Below, piece by piece: positions 34,892-43,251 of a stretch of DNA of 64,000 bases (the first letter of the stretch is position 1; the number at the start of each line of letters is the position of its first letter). A program made the position numbers and the translations under genes. Under the pieces are notes generated by a model. The model searched no databases. It saw only the letters and a list, made by a program, of their open reading frames with translations, and was not told the origin of the DNA. The DNA is from Rhizobium sp. AC27/96 (GTDB lineage: Bacteria; Pseudomonadota; Alphaproteobacteria; Rhizobiales; Rhizobiaceae), in assembly GCF_001692325.1 (NCBI RefSeq), contig NZ_LXKN01000022.1, forward strand, positions 1 through 64,000. The letters are read 5' to 3'.

Positions 34892-35647
34892 CTATCGCGT
34901 CGTCCAGCCGCCGTCCAGAACCAGATTGGCGCCGGCCATGAAGGAGGATTCGCTGCTGGCCAGAAACAGCGCGGCATTCGCGCATTCTTCGGGAGTGCCA
35001 AGCCGGTTCAATATCATTCGCTGCTCGAAGCTTTGCCGCATCCCTTCGGGGTCGTCGCTGGCCAGGAACACATCCTCCAGCAGCTGCGTCGAGACCGGGC
35101 CGGGGCATAGGCAATTGACACGAATGCCTTCGGGGCCGTGATCGATGGCCATGGCCTTGCTCAGCATCACCACGCCGCCCTTGGAGGCGCAATAGGCGGC
35201 CACATTGGCTTCTCCGACGAGGCCGAGTTCGGAGGCGACGTTGACTATGACGCCGCCCGATTGCCTCATCGCCGGGATGGCCGCCTTCGAGCACAAGAAG
35301 ACGCCCTTGAGGTTTACCCTCATCAGCCGATCCCATTCATCCTCCGTCGTCGTGGTCACCGGCTTGTAAAACTCGATACCGGCATTGTTGACGAGCACGT
35401 CGATCCGCCCGTGCTCGCTCAACACCGCATCGACCATGCTACTGACCTCGTGCTCGGAGCCGACATCCGTCTTGCAAAAGCGCGCTTTGTTTGGTCCTAT
35501 CGCGGACAGTGAGGCAGCTTCCTGTGTCGCATCGCCGATGTCGGCAATGATCACATGTGCGCCTTCGCGTGCGAACTTTTCTGCAATGGCAAAACCTATG
35601 CCTCTTTGGCCGCCGGTAACGATCGCAACCTTGTCCTGCAATCTCAT
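34892..35647 (-). CDS. SDR-family oxidoreductase (FabG-like)
   Basis: 251 residues. Classical SDR features are complete: TGGQRGIG at 11-18, NNAG at 87-90, catalytic S139, Y152 and K156 (YCASK), and PG motif at about 182-186. The start at 35647 follows TGGGAGAA; the frame stays open to 35848 but that extension overlaps the divergent VOC gene. It would use NAD(P) on a hydroxyl or carbonyl substrate that cannot be named. It is convergent with TetR. Confidence 0.87.
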   Translation of the reverse strand: MRLQDKVAIVTGGQRGIGFAIAEKFAREGAHVIIADIGDATQEAASLSAIGPNKARFCKTDVGSEHEVSSMVDAVLSEHGRIDVLVNNAGIEFYKPVTTTTEDEWDRLMRVNLKGVFLCSKAAIPAMRQSGGVIVNVASELGLVGEANVAAYCASKGGVVMLSKAMAIDHGPEGIRVNCLCPGPVSTQLLEDVFLASDDPEGMRQSFEQRMILNRLGTPEECANAALFLASSESSFMAGANLVLDGGWTTR

Positions 35648-35832
35648 CAGGATTCTCCCAAATGCTGTATTGGATCGCGTGGTGCTAACATGGTGGATAA
35701 TGGCTCTCAAGGAAATCGATAGAGCGTGAGCGCTGCGGCCATTGATGGAGACAACAATCGAAACGCAATCGAGCCCGGGCAGAGCCTCGCAAAAAACGGC
35801 TTTGGCCTTGAGTTCCTCAATGGGAGATTTGC

Positions 35833-36381
35833 ATGACAAAGACAGCACCTTCGGGACTACCCGGCCTTCTCGGACAGGAGCATACCGGGATTACCGTTCC
35901 CGATCTCGATGAGGCGCTGGACTTCTTTGGGCGCATCCTCGGCTGCAAACATGCCTATACGTTCGGCCCGATCGGCGACGAGGAGGGCGACTTCATGCAA
36001 CAAGCGCTGGGCACCCATCCCCGCGCCCGCATCCGGCGTGCCGCTCTCATTCGCATCGGCCACGGCTCCAATCTCGAACTTTTCGAATATGAGGCGCCAG
36101 ACCAGCGCCGCCTTGACCAGAAGAACAGTGATATCGGCGCCTTCCATATCGGGCTCTATGTCGAGGATATTCACGCAGCCAAAGCCTATCTTGACGCCGA
36201 GGGCATTGTGACCCGCCTCGGCCCACTCCCCATCACCGAGGGGCCGAATGCCGGGCAGAGCATCCTCTATTTCCAGTCGCCTTGGGGCATGCAGCTGGAA
36301 GTGATCAGCTATCCCGACGGCATGGCCTATGAAAAGACGGCTGAAACCGTCCTTTGGTCGCCGAAATTTCCTGCGAATTGA
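35833..36381 (+). CDS. VOC-superfamily protein (glyoxalase/dioxygenase fold)
   Basis: 182 residues of the vicinal-oxygen-chelate fold, with paired beta-alpha-beta-beta-beta modules. HTGITVPDLDEALDFFGRILG gives one metal-binding His, and IGAFHIGLYVEDIHAAKAYL gives a second His at the start of the second module. A Glu-containing strand (QSILYFQSPWGMQLEVISYP) completes the usual three-residue metal site. It may be a lyase, isomerase or dioxygenase. The divergent SDR may act in the same pathway. Confidence 0.83.
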   Translation: MTKTAPSGLPGLLGQEHTGITVPDLDEALDFFGRILGCKHAYTFGPIGDEEGDFMQQALGTHPRARIRRAALIRIGHGSNLELFEYEAPDQRRLDQKNSDIGAFHIGLYVEDIHAAKAYLDAEGIVTRLGPLPITEGPNAGQSILYFQSPWGMQLEVISYPDGMAYEKTAETVLWSPKFPAN

Positions 36382-36430
36382 TGGCCGGGAGAGGAGGTGG
36401 CACAGCGTGTCCCCGGCTTTGGGAACATGA

Positions 36431-37279
36431 TCAAAGCTCGGGCAGAACCGTCCTTATGTGATTGCCCAGGGCCTTCGCGGCCGAGGACGGCCGAGCCTCG
36501 GCATATTCGAGCGCTATCCCGATCGTCGGGAGCGGCGGCAGGCCGGCCGTGATGATGTGGAGATCCGGCGGCACGGCGGTTCTCGTCAGCGCGCTGATCG
36601 CATGGCCGGATCGCGCGATGGCGATGAGCCCGGCCAGGCTGTTGCTGGCAAAGGCGACCCTGTAGCGCCGGTTGATTGCCTCCATCGCATCGCATGCCGC
36701 CCGATAGTCCAGCGTCGTAGGCGCCGATAGCGCCAGAGGCAGATTGGGGTGGTCAAGAATATCCGGTTGCGGCGCATTGCCGACCCATACGAAGTCCTCC
36801 CTTCGCAGCACCTCGCTGTTGGCCCCGTCAGCGATGGATATCAGCGCCACGTCGATCTGCCGGCGAAGGAGCAATGGGCGCAATTCCGTAGTCGGTGCGC
36901 AGACCATGCGCAATTCGACATCCGGGTGGCGGGCGAAAAAGCTCTTGAGAACACCGGGCAGAAACGCGATCGAGTAGTCCTCGGGGCAGCCGAGGCTGAC
37001 CGAACCCCTGAGAGCCGTTCCATCCATATCGGCGAGGACCTCATCGTGCCTCGCAAGGAGAAATTCCGCGTGTGCCAGCAGCTTTTCACCCGCTGCCGTC
37101 AGGCGCACGCCCGATCCGCTGCGATGGAGGAGCGCCTGTCCGATTTGATCTTCGAGCCTTTGCATCTGCATGCTCAGCGTCGATTGGGTTCGCCCTACCT
37201 GCAAGGAGGCAAGGCTGATCGAACCCGTTCGGGCAATGATGGCGAAGTTTCTGAGCAGGGTGAGATCGAGATCACGCAT
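36431..37279 (-). CDS. dgdR: LysR-family regulator of the dgd gene (DgdR-like)
   Basis: 282 residues. Its N-terminal winged helix contains LLRNFAIIARTGSISLASLQVGRTQSTLSMQMQRLEDQIG and a substrate-binding domain follows. The start at 37279 gives the typical MRDLDLTLL opening; the frame continues upstream to 37402 over the dgdA start region. It is divergent from dgdA, the same layout as dgdR-dgdA of Burkholderia cepacia, where DgdR represses dgdA until 2-methylalanine is present. The symbol rests on that context rather than on a sequence comparison. Confidence 0.78.
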   Translation of the reverse strand: MRDLDLTLLRNFAIIARTGSISLASLQVGRTQSTLSMQMQRLEDQIGQALLHRSGSGVRLTAAGEKLLAHAEFLLARHDEVLADMDGTALRGSVSLGCPEDYSIAFLPGVLKSFFARHPDVELRMVCAPTTELRPLLLRRQIDVALISIADGANSEVLRREDFVWVGNAPQPDILDHPNLPLALSAPTTLDYRAACDAMEAINRRYRVAFASNSLAGLIAIARSGHAISALTRTAVPPDLHIITAGLPPLPTIGIALEYAEARPSSAAKALGNHIRTVLPEL

Positions 37280-37319
37280 GTTATCAATTTTCTCAATATC
37301 CGAATAGAAGAATATCAAT

Positions 37320-37335
37320 TTGCCTGAAATGGCAA
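37320..37335. promoter_or_regulatory. Candidate DgdR operator
   Basis: TTGCC-N6-GGCAA, a perfect 5-bp inverted repeat in the dgdR/dgdA gap, 43 bases before dgdA. A/T-rich direct repeats AATATC lie at 37296-37301 and 37311-37316. Both fit a LysR-type binding region. Confidence 0.4.
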
Positions 37336-37377
37336 GTCTCGCTAGCCATAGGATGACCGCTAACGAGGAGCCGCATG

Positions 37378-38688
37378 ATGTCGCTGAATTCCGATCCCGC
37401 ATTCTGGGCGTCCGCCAACAAACATCTCACGCGATATGGCCCCAGCTTCGAAACCATTATCGTCGAGAGGGCGGAGGGCAGCTTCGTCTATGATGCGGAC
37501 GGGCGTGCCATCCTCGATTTCACCTCCGGTCAGATGAGTGGCGTTCTAGGCCACACGCATCCCGACATCGTGGCAACCGTCGACCGGCAGATGCGGACAG
37601 TGGCCCATCTCTTCAGTGGCATGCTGTCCCGGCCGGTTGTCGATCTGGCAACGCGCCTCGCGGCGCTGGCGCCGGGGCTCGATCGGGTTCAGCTCCTGAC
37701 GACCGGCGCTGAAGCAAATGAAGCTGCCATCCGCATGGCAAAACTGGTTACCGGCGGCTACGAGATCGTCGCCTTCGCACAGAGCTGGCACGGCATGACA
37801 GGGGCGGCGGCCTCGGCGACCTATAGTGCCGGCCGTCGCGGTTACGGCCCTGCCGCTGTCGGCTCGCTGGTGATCCCGGCACCCAACTCTTATCGTCCGC
37901 GTTTCACGCATCCGGATGGAAGCAATGACTGGCAGACGGAACTCGACGATGCCTTCTCGTTGATCGACCGCCAGTCGACGGGCAATCTCGCGGCCTTCAT
38001 CGCCGAACCGATCCTGTCGAGCGGCGGCATTCTTGAGCTACCGCCGGGTTATCTGGCGGCTCTCAAGCGCAAGTGCGAAGAACGCGGCATGTTGCTGATC
38101 CTCGATGAGGCCCAGACGGGGATCGGGCGAACCGGGCACATGTTCGCATTCCAGCGCGACGGCGTGACGCCGGATATTCTCACCTTGTCGAAGACATTGG
38201 GGGCGGGGCTGCCGCTTTCCGCCGTCATGACGACCGGGGACATCGAAGAGAAGGCGCATGAAAGGGGCTTCCTGTTCTATACGACCCATGTGTCCGATCC
38301 GCTGCCGGCGGCGGTCGGTTTGACGGTGCTTGACGTGGTCGAGCGGGATGGCCTTGTCGGACAGGCGATCACGCGAGGCGAGCGCCTGCGAAATGGCCTT
38401 TCGTCGCTGCAGCAGCGGTTCGAATGCGTTGGAGACGTGCGCGGCCGCGGCCTTCTCCTGGGGCTTGAGATCGTCGCCGACAGGCAGACGAAAGCGCCGG
38501 GCTTCGAACTCGGGGCCAGGGTCATGGAAGAGGCCATGCTACGGGGTCTCAGCATGAACATTGTCAAGCTTCCGGGCATGGGTGGTGTGTTCCGCATCGC
38601 CCCGCCGCTGACGGTTTCGGACGCGGAGATCGACCTTGGAATAGCGATCATGTCGGACGCGATCGCTGCCGTTACCAAGGCTGCCTGA
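37378..38688 (+). CDS. dgdA: 2,2-dialkylglycine decarboxylase (class III aminotransferase)
   Basis: 436 residues of a PLP enzyme that decarboxylates 2,2-dialkylglycines such as 2-methylalanine and transfers the amino group to pyruvate. Family-specific residues of the Burkholderia enzyme are all seen: Q52, S215, K272 (Schiff base, LTLSKTLGAG) and R406 (FRIAPPLT); the Trp at 137 and Met at 140 occupy the positions of its W138 and M141. FAQSWHGMTGAAASATYSAG and EAQTGIGRTG are close matches. The start is 37378, 7 bases after GAGGAG, matching the MSLN start of the family. Regulated by divergent DgdR. Confidence 0.92.
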   Translation: MSLNSDPAFWASANKHLTRYGPSFETIIVERAEGSFVYDADGRAILDFTSGQMSGVLGHTHPDIVATVDRQMRTVAHLFSGMLSRPVVDLATRLAALAPGLDRVQLLTTGAEANEAAIRMAKLVTGGYEIVAFAQSWHGMTGAAASATYSAGRRGYGPAAVGSLVIPAPNSYRPRFTHPDGSNDWQTELDDAFSLIDRQSTGNLAAFIAEPILSSGGILELPPGYLAALKRKCEERGMLLILDEAQTGIGRTGHMFAFQRDGVTPDILTLSKTLGAGLPLSAVMTTGDIEEKAHERGFLFYTTHVSDPLPAAVGLTVLDVVERDGLVGQAITRGERLRNGLSSLQQRFECVGDVRGRGLLLGLEIVADRQTKAPGFELGARVMEEAMLRGLSMNIVKLPGMGGVFRIAPPLTVSDAEIDLGIAIMSDAIAAVTKAA

Positions 38689-38748
38689 ACGCGGGCAAAT
38701 GCATAGGCCAGTTGCTTCATGGCGACGAAGCTGAAACCGGCATTCTCG

Positions 38749-38779
38749 CCGAGCGGTCTGAACAGGCTAGACCGCTCGG
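38749..38779. terminator. Hairpin downstream of dgdA
   Basis: CCGAGCGGTCT and AGACCGCTCGG form a perfect 11-bp stem around a 9-base loop, 60 bases after the dgdA stop. No T-tract, but the stem strength suits transcript ending. Confidence 0.5.
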
Positions 38780-38833
38780 GCAGTGGCACGGCAAGAGCGA
38801 ACGGTAAATGGTGTCAGATATAAAACATATCGG

Positions 38834-38861
38834 TTGATTTACGACCGAATTGGTCTATATC
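38834..38861 (+). promoter_or_regulatory. Orphan promoter with operator in the spacer
   Basis: TTGATT, 16 bases, TATATC makes a plausible -35/-10 pair. The spacer contains the near-palindrome GACCGAATTGGTC (38843-38855). This is the layout of a TetR-type repressed promoter. No gene follows that fits: only a 12-codon GTG frame at 38928 with GAAGGA before it. Possibly the remnant of an efflux operon. Confidence 0.4.
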
Positions 38862-38927
38862 CTCTTTCATGTCGCCGCTTCATGGTGGGGTGGCTGGGGC
38901 CGATTGTCATTATCCGAAGGAAAACAC

Positions 38928-38966
38928 GTGAAATCTCGCGCAACTCCCTCCGTGTCTTCACTGTAG
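38928..38966 (+). pseudogene. Possible remnant or leader, 12 codons
   Basis: GTG-started frame preceded by GAAGGA and the promoter at 38834-38861. It encodes MKSRATPSVSSL and stops at TAG. It is in the right place to be the start of a regulated gene that has since been lost, or a leader peptide. I do not recognise it; it may be nothing. Confidence 0.2.
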
Positions 38967-39270
38967 CTTTCTACAAAACGCCATCTGCCTGATGGTCGGT
39001 TCATTGAGTTCCCGTGAGAACTAACCGCCGTGGCCTCAAACGCCCTGTAGGATTGGCTTTCTGCGCGCTCAATTTGGCTGCCATAGGCAAGCGATCACGC
39101 ACATCAACAGGAACGGATCATCGGCGGCCTCGACGCACTGCCAGTGCGACCGGATACCTGCGTCTTCCATCCGGCATCCACGAAACCCCGGGGTTCGGAC
39201 CACTTGGGCATTGAACCCCGCATCAGACAAAGCATCCCAATTTCAACTCGTTCAGGACTGACAAAAGCAA

Positions 39271-39642
39271 ATGAAACCAGTGCTCGTTTCCCTACTCGTA
39301 ACCGCCGTCCTGCTATCCGGCTGCCAATCGCCCCAGCAGTCGCTGGATAGCGCCTATGCCAGCTGCGATCGCATCGGGTTGCGCCCCGGAACGATGGAAT
39401 ATCGGCGGTGCACGCAGAACATATATGCCGAAAACCGCCAGAAGGCAGATCAGGCCGCAGCAGCCGTTGCGGTTGGCGTCGCGGCCGGTGCAGTTGGGGC
39501 TTATGCGATTTCCGAAGCTTCGAAAAAGAAGGACAGGAAGGACCGCGATCGCCATTATCCGGACCGTGGCCGCCGGTATTATTATGATGATTATTCCCGG
39601 CGTCCTGCCTCTCCGGTGTATGAGACAAGGCCCAGTTGGTAA
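39271..39642 (+). CDS. Small putative lipoprotein
   Basis: 123 residues. The signal peptide ends in a lipobox (LLSGC, with C18 as the lipidated cysteine). The mature part has two cysteines (YASCDRIG and RRCTQN), an Ala/Val/Gly-rich stretch at about 63-81 that may be a membrane-associated glycine-zipper-like helix, and a C-terminal tail rich in Lys/Arg/Asp/Tyr. It resembles small rhizobial envelope lipoproteins of unknown function. It stands alone. Confidence 0.75.
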   Translation: MKPVLVSLLVTAVLLSGCQSPQQSLDSAYASCDRIGLRPGTMEYRRCTQNIYAENRQKADQAAAAVAVGVAAGAVGAYAISEASKKKDRKDRDRHYPDRGRRYYYDDYSRRPASPVYETRPSW

Positions 39643-39813
39643 TCCTCGGCAATAGCCGGATGGTGAGGCTGTTGCCCGATCCATCCGGCGTGCCTTGCTC
39701 AGACACCATCAGGGCGGCATGGAAGCAACAAGAGATAGCGGCAATCAGGCAAAACTATGCGCCGCAAAGGCCTCCGGCTTACGCTGCGTCATTTTTGGAA
39801 TGACGTCGCGCCC

Positions 39814-41550
39814 TCAATAGGACGCGATCTCGCTTGTCCCGAAATCCGGTTCGACGCCAAGGATCGGTGCTGCGCGGCTGATGATGTCATGAACCATCGG
39901 CGCGGCGGTTTCAGCGGCGAGGTTCAGGTGGTTCACCCCTGTCAGCGGCTGGTCGATGAAGGCCAGGACCACATATTTCGGGTCTGACATGGGAAAGGCG
40001 GCCAGAAACGAATTGAAGCTGAGCTTGTGCGAATAGACGCCGTGGATCACCTTGTTTGCGGTGCCCGTCTTTCCGCCGACATGATAGCCGGGGACGTCGG
40101 CGGACCGACCGGTGCCCTGCTCGCCATTCAGCTTGAACAGATATCGGATGGTGTCGCTGGTGCTCTTCTTTACGACGATCGTTTCGGTCTTTTCCGCCTC
40201 TTCCTGCGTGCGCGGAAGGAAGGTGGGCTCGATCAGCTTGCCGCCGTCAATGAGGGCCGCACCGGCGACGGCAGTCTGCATCGGTGTGGTGGCGACACCG
40301 TGGCCGAACGCTATGGTTATGGAGTTGAGCTTCTTCCAAACCTTTGGTTGGCTTGGCGTTTTCACCTCAGGCAGTTCCGTCTGCATCTTCGATAACAGGC
40401 CGAAGCGCGTCAGATAGGCCTTCTGGCTGACCATCCCCACCTTGTCCATCATCTTGGCCGTGCCGATGTTGGACGAATAGCGGAAGATTTCCGGGATCGA
40501 CAGCACACGCCGCGGCACGTCACGGTCGTCATGGATGATGAAGCCGCCATAATGCAACGGTGCGCTGGCGTCGAAAGTGTCCGATAGCTTGACCGTGCCC
40601 GTATCGATGGCCAGCGCGATCGAGAAGGTCTTGAACACCGAACCCATCTCGTCGGTGCCGTTCGACATGCGGTTCAGCCAACCCTTGTCGCCGTCCTCCT
40701 GTGGATCGTTCGGATCGAAATCGGGGGCCGAGGCCATGGCCAGCACTTCGCCGGTATGGATGTCGAGAATGACGGCGCCGGCCGCCTGGCTTTCGTATCG
40801 ACCGATCGCATCCGATACCACGTCGTGGACGATGTTCTGAACGCGCAGGTCGACTGAAAGCCGGACCGGCTGCAGCGTATCCTGGCTCGTCAGGCCCGTG
40901 GAATCGAGGTCCGACAGGCCCTGCGTGTCGAGATACTTCTCCATTCCGGCCACGCCGTGATTGTCGATATCGACATAGCCAAGGATGTGAGCGGCCGTAC
41001 GGCCGCCGGGGTAGAAGCGCTTGACCTCCGGCCGGAAGCCGATCGCCGGAATGCCGAGCGCCAGGATTTCGCTCTGCTGCTTCGGCGTCAACTGGCGGCG
41101 CAGCCATGCGAAATGCGAGCGGTGGTCGGCAAGCTTCTTGTAAAGGGATTTGCGGTCTATATCGGGAAAGACCTGGGCTATCTTTTCCACCGCCTCGTCC
41201 GCATCGACCACGCGATTGGGTTCGGCGAACATCGAGACGGTGCGGATGTCGGTCGCAAGCAATTCGCCGTTTCGGTCGACGATATCGGGGCGGGCGGCGG
41301 TTACATGTTCGGGCGGAATCGAGGAGGTCTCGTCCCTTGGTTCCATCCCGAAAAAGGTGAGCCTTGCAAAGACCACGATATAGACCATGACCAGCACGCC
41401 GCCGAGCATCACAATGCGCGCCTTTGCAAGCTTGCTGTGACCTGCAGCATTCACGGGAGGGCGCCGTTGCGAGCCTGGGCCGAAGGTAAGCCTGACCAGG
41501 CGACCGCTATTTACGCTTAAAGCGTGGATGATCGACATTACCGACTTCAT
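39814..41550 (-). CDS. Stand-alone FtsI-like peptidoglycan D,D-transpeptidase (class B PBP)
   Basis: 578 residues. A cytoplasmic N-terminus and one membrane segment (about 46-67) precede a dimerisation domain (about 80-225) and a transpeptidase domain. The active site is complete: S304-V-F-K307 (GSVFKTF), SSN (359-361) and KTG (494-496). It cross-links peptidoglycan at the septum like FtsI. It lies outside a division and cell wall (dcw) cluster, next to a lipoprotein and an antitoxin gene, so it is probably a second copy with a specialised role. The start is uncertain because no Shine-Dalgarno is seen before 41550; M5 is an alternative. Confidence 0.88.
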   Translation of the reverse strand: MKSVMSIIHALSVNSGRLVRLTFGPGSQRRPPVNAAGHSKLAKARIVMLGGVLVMVYIVVFARLTFFGMEPRDETSSIPPEHVTAARPDIVDRNGELLATDIRTVSMFAEPNRVVDADEAVEKIAQVFPDIDRKSLYKKLADHRSHFAWLRRQLTPKQQSEILALGIPAIGFRPEVKRFYPGGRTAAHILGYVDIDNHGVAGMEKYLDTQGLSDLDSTGLTSQDTLQPVRLSVDLRVQNIVHDVVSDAIGRYESQAAGAVILDIHTGEVLAMASAPDFDPNDPQEDGDKGWLNRMSNGTDEMGSVFKTFSIALAIDTGTVKLSDTFDASAPLHYGGFIIHDDRDVPRRVLSIPEIFRYSSNIGTAKMMDKVGMVSQKAYLTRFGLLSKMQTELPEVKTPSQPKVWKKLNSITIAFGHGVATTPMQTAVAGAALIDGGKLIEPTFLPRTQEEAEKTETIVVKKSTSDTIRYLFKLNGEQGTGRSADVPGYHVGGKTGTANKVIHGVYSHKLSFNSFLAAFPMSDPKYVVLAFIDQPLTGVNHLNLAAETAAPMVHDIISRAAPILGVEPDFGTSEIASY

Positions 41551-41764
41551 TCGCGAAAAGGGAAAAGCGGGGGCGCCTTTCGAACACGAATTTATAGGGT
41601 CAAGATGGTTAACAAGAGACTAATCCCAGGCCTTTCCATTCCCCTCGCTTGCGTGAGAAGGCCTGCCGTTTCGACCCAAAGCATTTGACGGGATGGAAAG
41701 TCGAGGCACTGGCTTTTGTCATTCAATCGCATTACATATGCGTGGTGGCACAGGAAATTTTCGC

Positions 41765-42067
41765 ATGGCTTCAAAAGCGCTTGTCCAGACGCGGATCGAT
41801 GCTGACGTCAAAGAGCGGGCGACCGCTGTTCTCGAGAGCATGGGCCTTACGGTCTCCGATGCGGTTCGCATTCTCTTGACGCGGACCGCGAACGAGGGTG
41901 CTCTGCCGTTGGAAATGGTCAGCAACGACGAGACCTATGATGCCTGGTTCAGGACCAAGGTCCTTCAGGCGCTTGCGGATACTCGGCCTGACGTCGAGGA
42001 TGATGCCGCTGAAGCACGCTTTCGCGAACGTCGGGCAGCTTCCATGCGAAAGCCTGACGGACAATGA
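41765..42067 (+). CDS. RelB/DinJ-family antitoxin
   Basis: 100 residues. The N-terminal ribbon-helix-helix (ALVQTRIDADVKERATAVLESMGLTVSDAVRILLTR) is the RelB/DinJ DNA-binding domain. The C-terminal part would wrap the toxin. The ATG at 41765 is preceded by AGGAA; an upstream opening at 41693 has no such site. It overlaps the next gene by four bases (ATGA), the standard antitoxin-toxin coupling. The antitoxin is intact, but its toxin is frameshifted. Confidence 0.88.
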   Translation: MASKALVQTRIDADVKERATAVLESMGLTVSDAVRILLTRTANEGALPLEMVSNDETYDAWFRTKVLQALADTRPDVEDDAAEARFRERRAASMRKPDGQ

Positions 42068-42368
42068 GGCTTGTCTGGGCGCAATATGCCCTTGACGACC
42101 GCGAACAGATATTCAGCTACATCGAGGCGGAAAACCCAAGGGCCGTGCCGTCCATATCGATGTGGCGATTGAAAGTGCAGCCAGACGATTGATTGAATTT
42201 CCCGAAAGCGGCCGCATGGTGCGTGTCGCTGGAACGCGGGAGCTCGTTGTCCCGCGAACCTCTTATATCGCGGCATATGTTATCTTGCCTGATCGCATCA
42301 GGATCCTGCGTATTCTGCATGGAGCGCAGGTTTGGCCTGATGAGATCACTGGCGACAAAGAGAAGTAA
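42064..42368 (+). pseudogene. RelE/ParE-family toxin, frameshifted
   Basis: In frame from 42064 it reads MRLVWAQYALDDREQIFSYI, the start of a ParE/RelE toxin, then loses phase at about 42145 and stops after 42 codons. The remainder (MAIESAARRLIEFPESGR and RTSYIAAYVILPDRIRILRIL), in another frame from about 42150 to 42368, matches the rest of the family. Removing two bases (GT at 42145-42146) restores a single 100-residue toxin. It is a broken toxin, or a sequence error. Confidence 0.8.
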
Positions 42369-42387
42369 GAAGCCCACTGGTGGCTTC
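42369..42387. terminator. Possible hairpin after the toxin remnant
   Basis: GAAGCC-N7-GGCTTC, starting directly after the toxin stop codon and before the end of the convergent SDR gene. Six-base arms, no T-tract. Confidence 0.3.
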
Positions 42388-42418
42388 CTTCGAGATGGGT
42401 GAAGAGCGCCGCGTTCGC

Positions 42419-43189
42419 TCAGGCCGGCAAGCTGACCCCGGAAATATCGGCGCATATCGACAAAAGCCGGTTCTGCAGGGCCGGATCGGATGCCTGCGGG
42501 TTCGCCGGCATGCGTTTCAGGTGGTAGAAATACTGCCCAGTCACATCGGCGTCTGGCTTGTCTCCTGCCGCAAGCCATGCCTGCGTGCGATGGGCCTGAT
42601 CCATATCGTCTGGTGCCGCCGAACCGCCCATCTTTGTCGGCACCCAACCGGGCTCCAGTGCATTCGCATAGACATCCGGCCATAAACGGGCCATCGCGAA
42701 GGCGACGATAGTGTCGTGGAGCTTGCTTTCCGCATAGGCTGAGGAACCGTTCCAGCGGCGCGTCTTCCAGAGAATGTCATCCAGATTGGCATCGGCATGG
42801 TGATGCATGCCGGAGCTCAGATAGACGAGACGCTTCGGCCGTTCGATCAGCGCCGTGAGGATATAGGCCGACAATGTATTGATCGCGAAGACATGCGGAA
42901 GACCGTCGGCAGTCAGGCGATGGGCCTCCCTGTAGCCAACCGCGGCATTGTGAATGACCGCGTCGAACCGGCCGAGCGCGTTGACGTCGGCGGCGACATT
43001 CTTGGCGCCGGCGATGGTTTCAAGGTCGCCGATGACGACGGCCTCCGCTGTGGGCAGTGCTCGCCTGGTCTCTTCGGCACGGGCGGCGTTGCGGGCATGC
43101 AGAACGACCTGATGGCCCTGTTCCGCGAGAAGTTCGCCTGCCATCAGGCCGAGGCCTGTGGACGATCCGGAAATGAAGATACGTGACAT
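42419..43189 (-). CDS. SDR-family oxidoreductase
   Basis: 256 residues of an atypical short-chain dehydrogenase. The nucleotide motif GSSTGLG is at about 8-14. NAAVG stands in the NNAG position. The catalytic Tyr/Lys pair is in YAESK, with S preceding in YLSSG. A long C-terminal tail is present. The start at 43189 follows GGAGCATTCC. It is the last gene of an operon with a broken MFS exporter and an amidohydrolase. The substrate is not known. Confidence 0.84.
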   Translation of the reverse strand: MSRIFISGSSTGLGLMAGELLAEQGHQVVLHARNAARAEETRRALPTAEAVVIGDLETIAGAKNVAADVNALGRFDAVIHNAAVGYREAHRLTADGLPHVFAINTLSAYILTALIERPKRLVYLSSGMHHHADANLDDILWKTRRWNGSSAYAESKLHDTIVAFAMARLWPDVYANALEPGWVPTKMGGSAAPDDMDQAHRTQAWLAAGDKPDADVTGQYFYHLKRMPANPQASDPALQNRLLSICADISGVSLPA

Positions 43190-43251
43190 GGGAATGCTCC
43201 GTTGTTCAGTAGTGCCGGCGACCGGGATGCCGCCGGTTGGAAAGTGAAGGG

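Larger units (their letters stand above)
38689..39270. other. 582-base non-coding region after dgdA
   Basis: It holds a strong hairpin at 38749-38779, a promoter with a palindrome in its spacer at 38834-38861, and a 12-codon GTG reading frame at 38928. Otherwise only low-quality reading frames are seen. It looks like the eroded promoter region of a lost gene. Confidence 0.5.

Noticed and set aside
38783..38992. A 69-codon + strand frame in the gap after dgdA
   Set aside because: It has no ribosome site, contains the promoter-like sequence, and has no known motif. The interval is better read as a non-coding relic.
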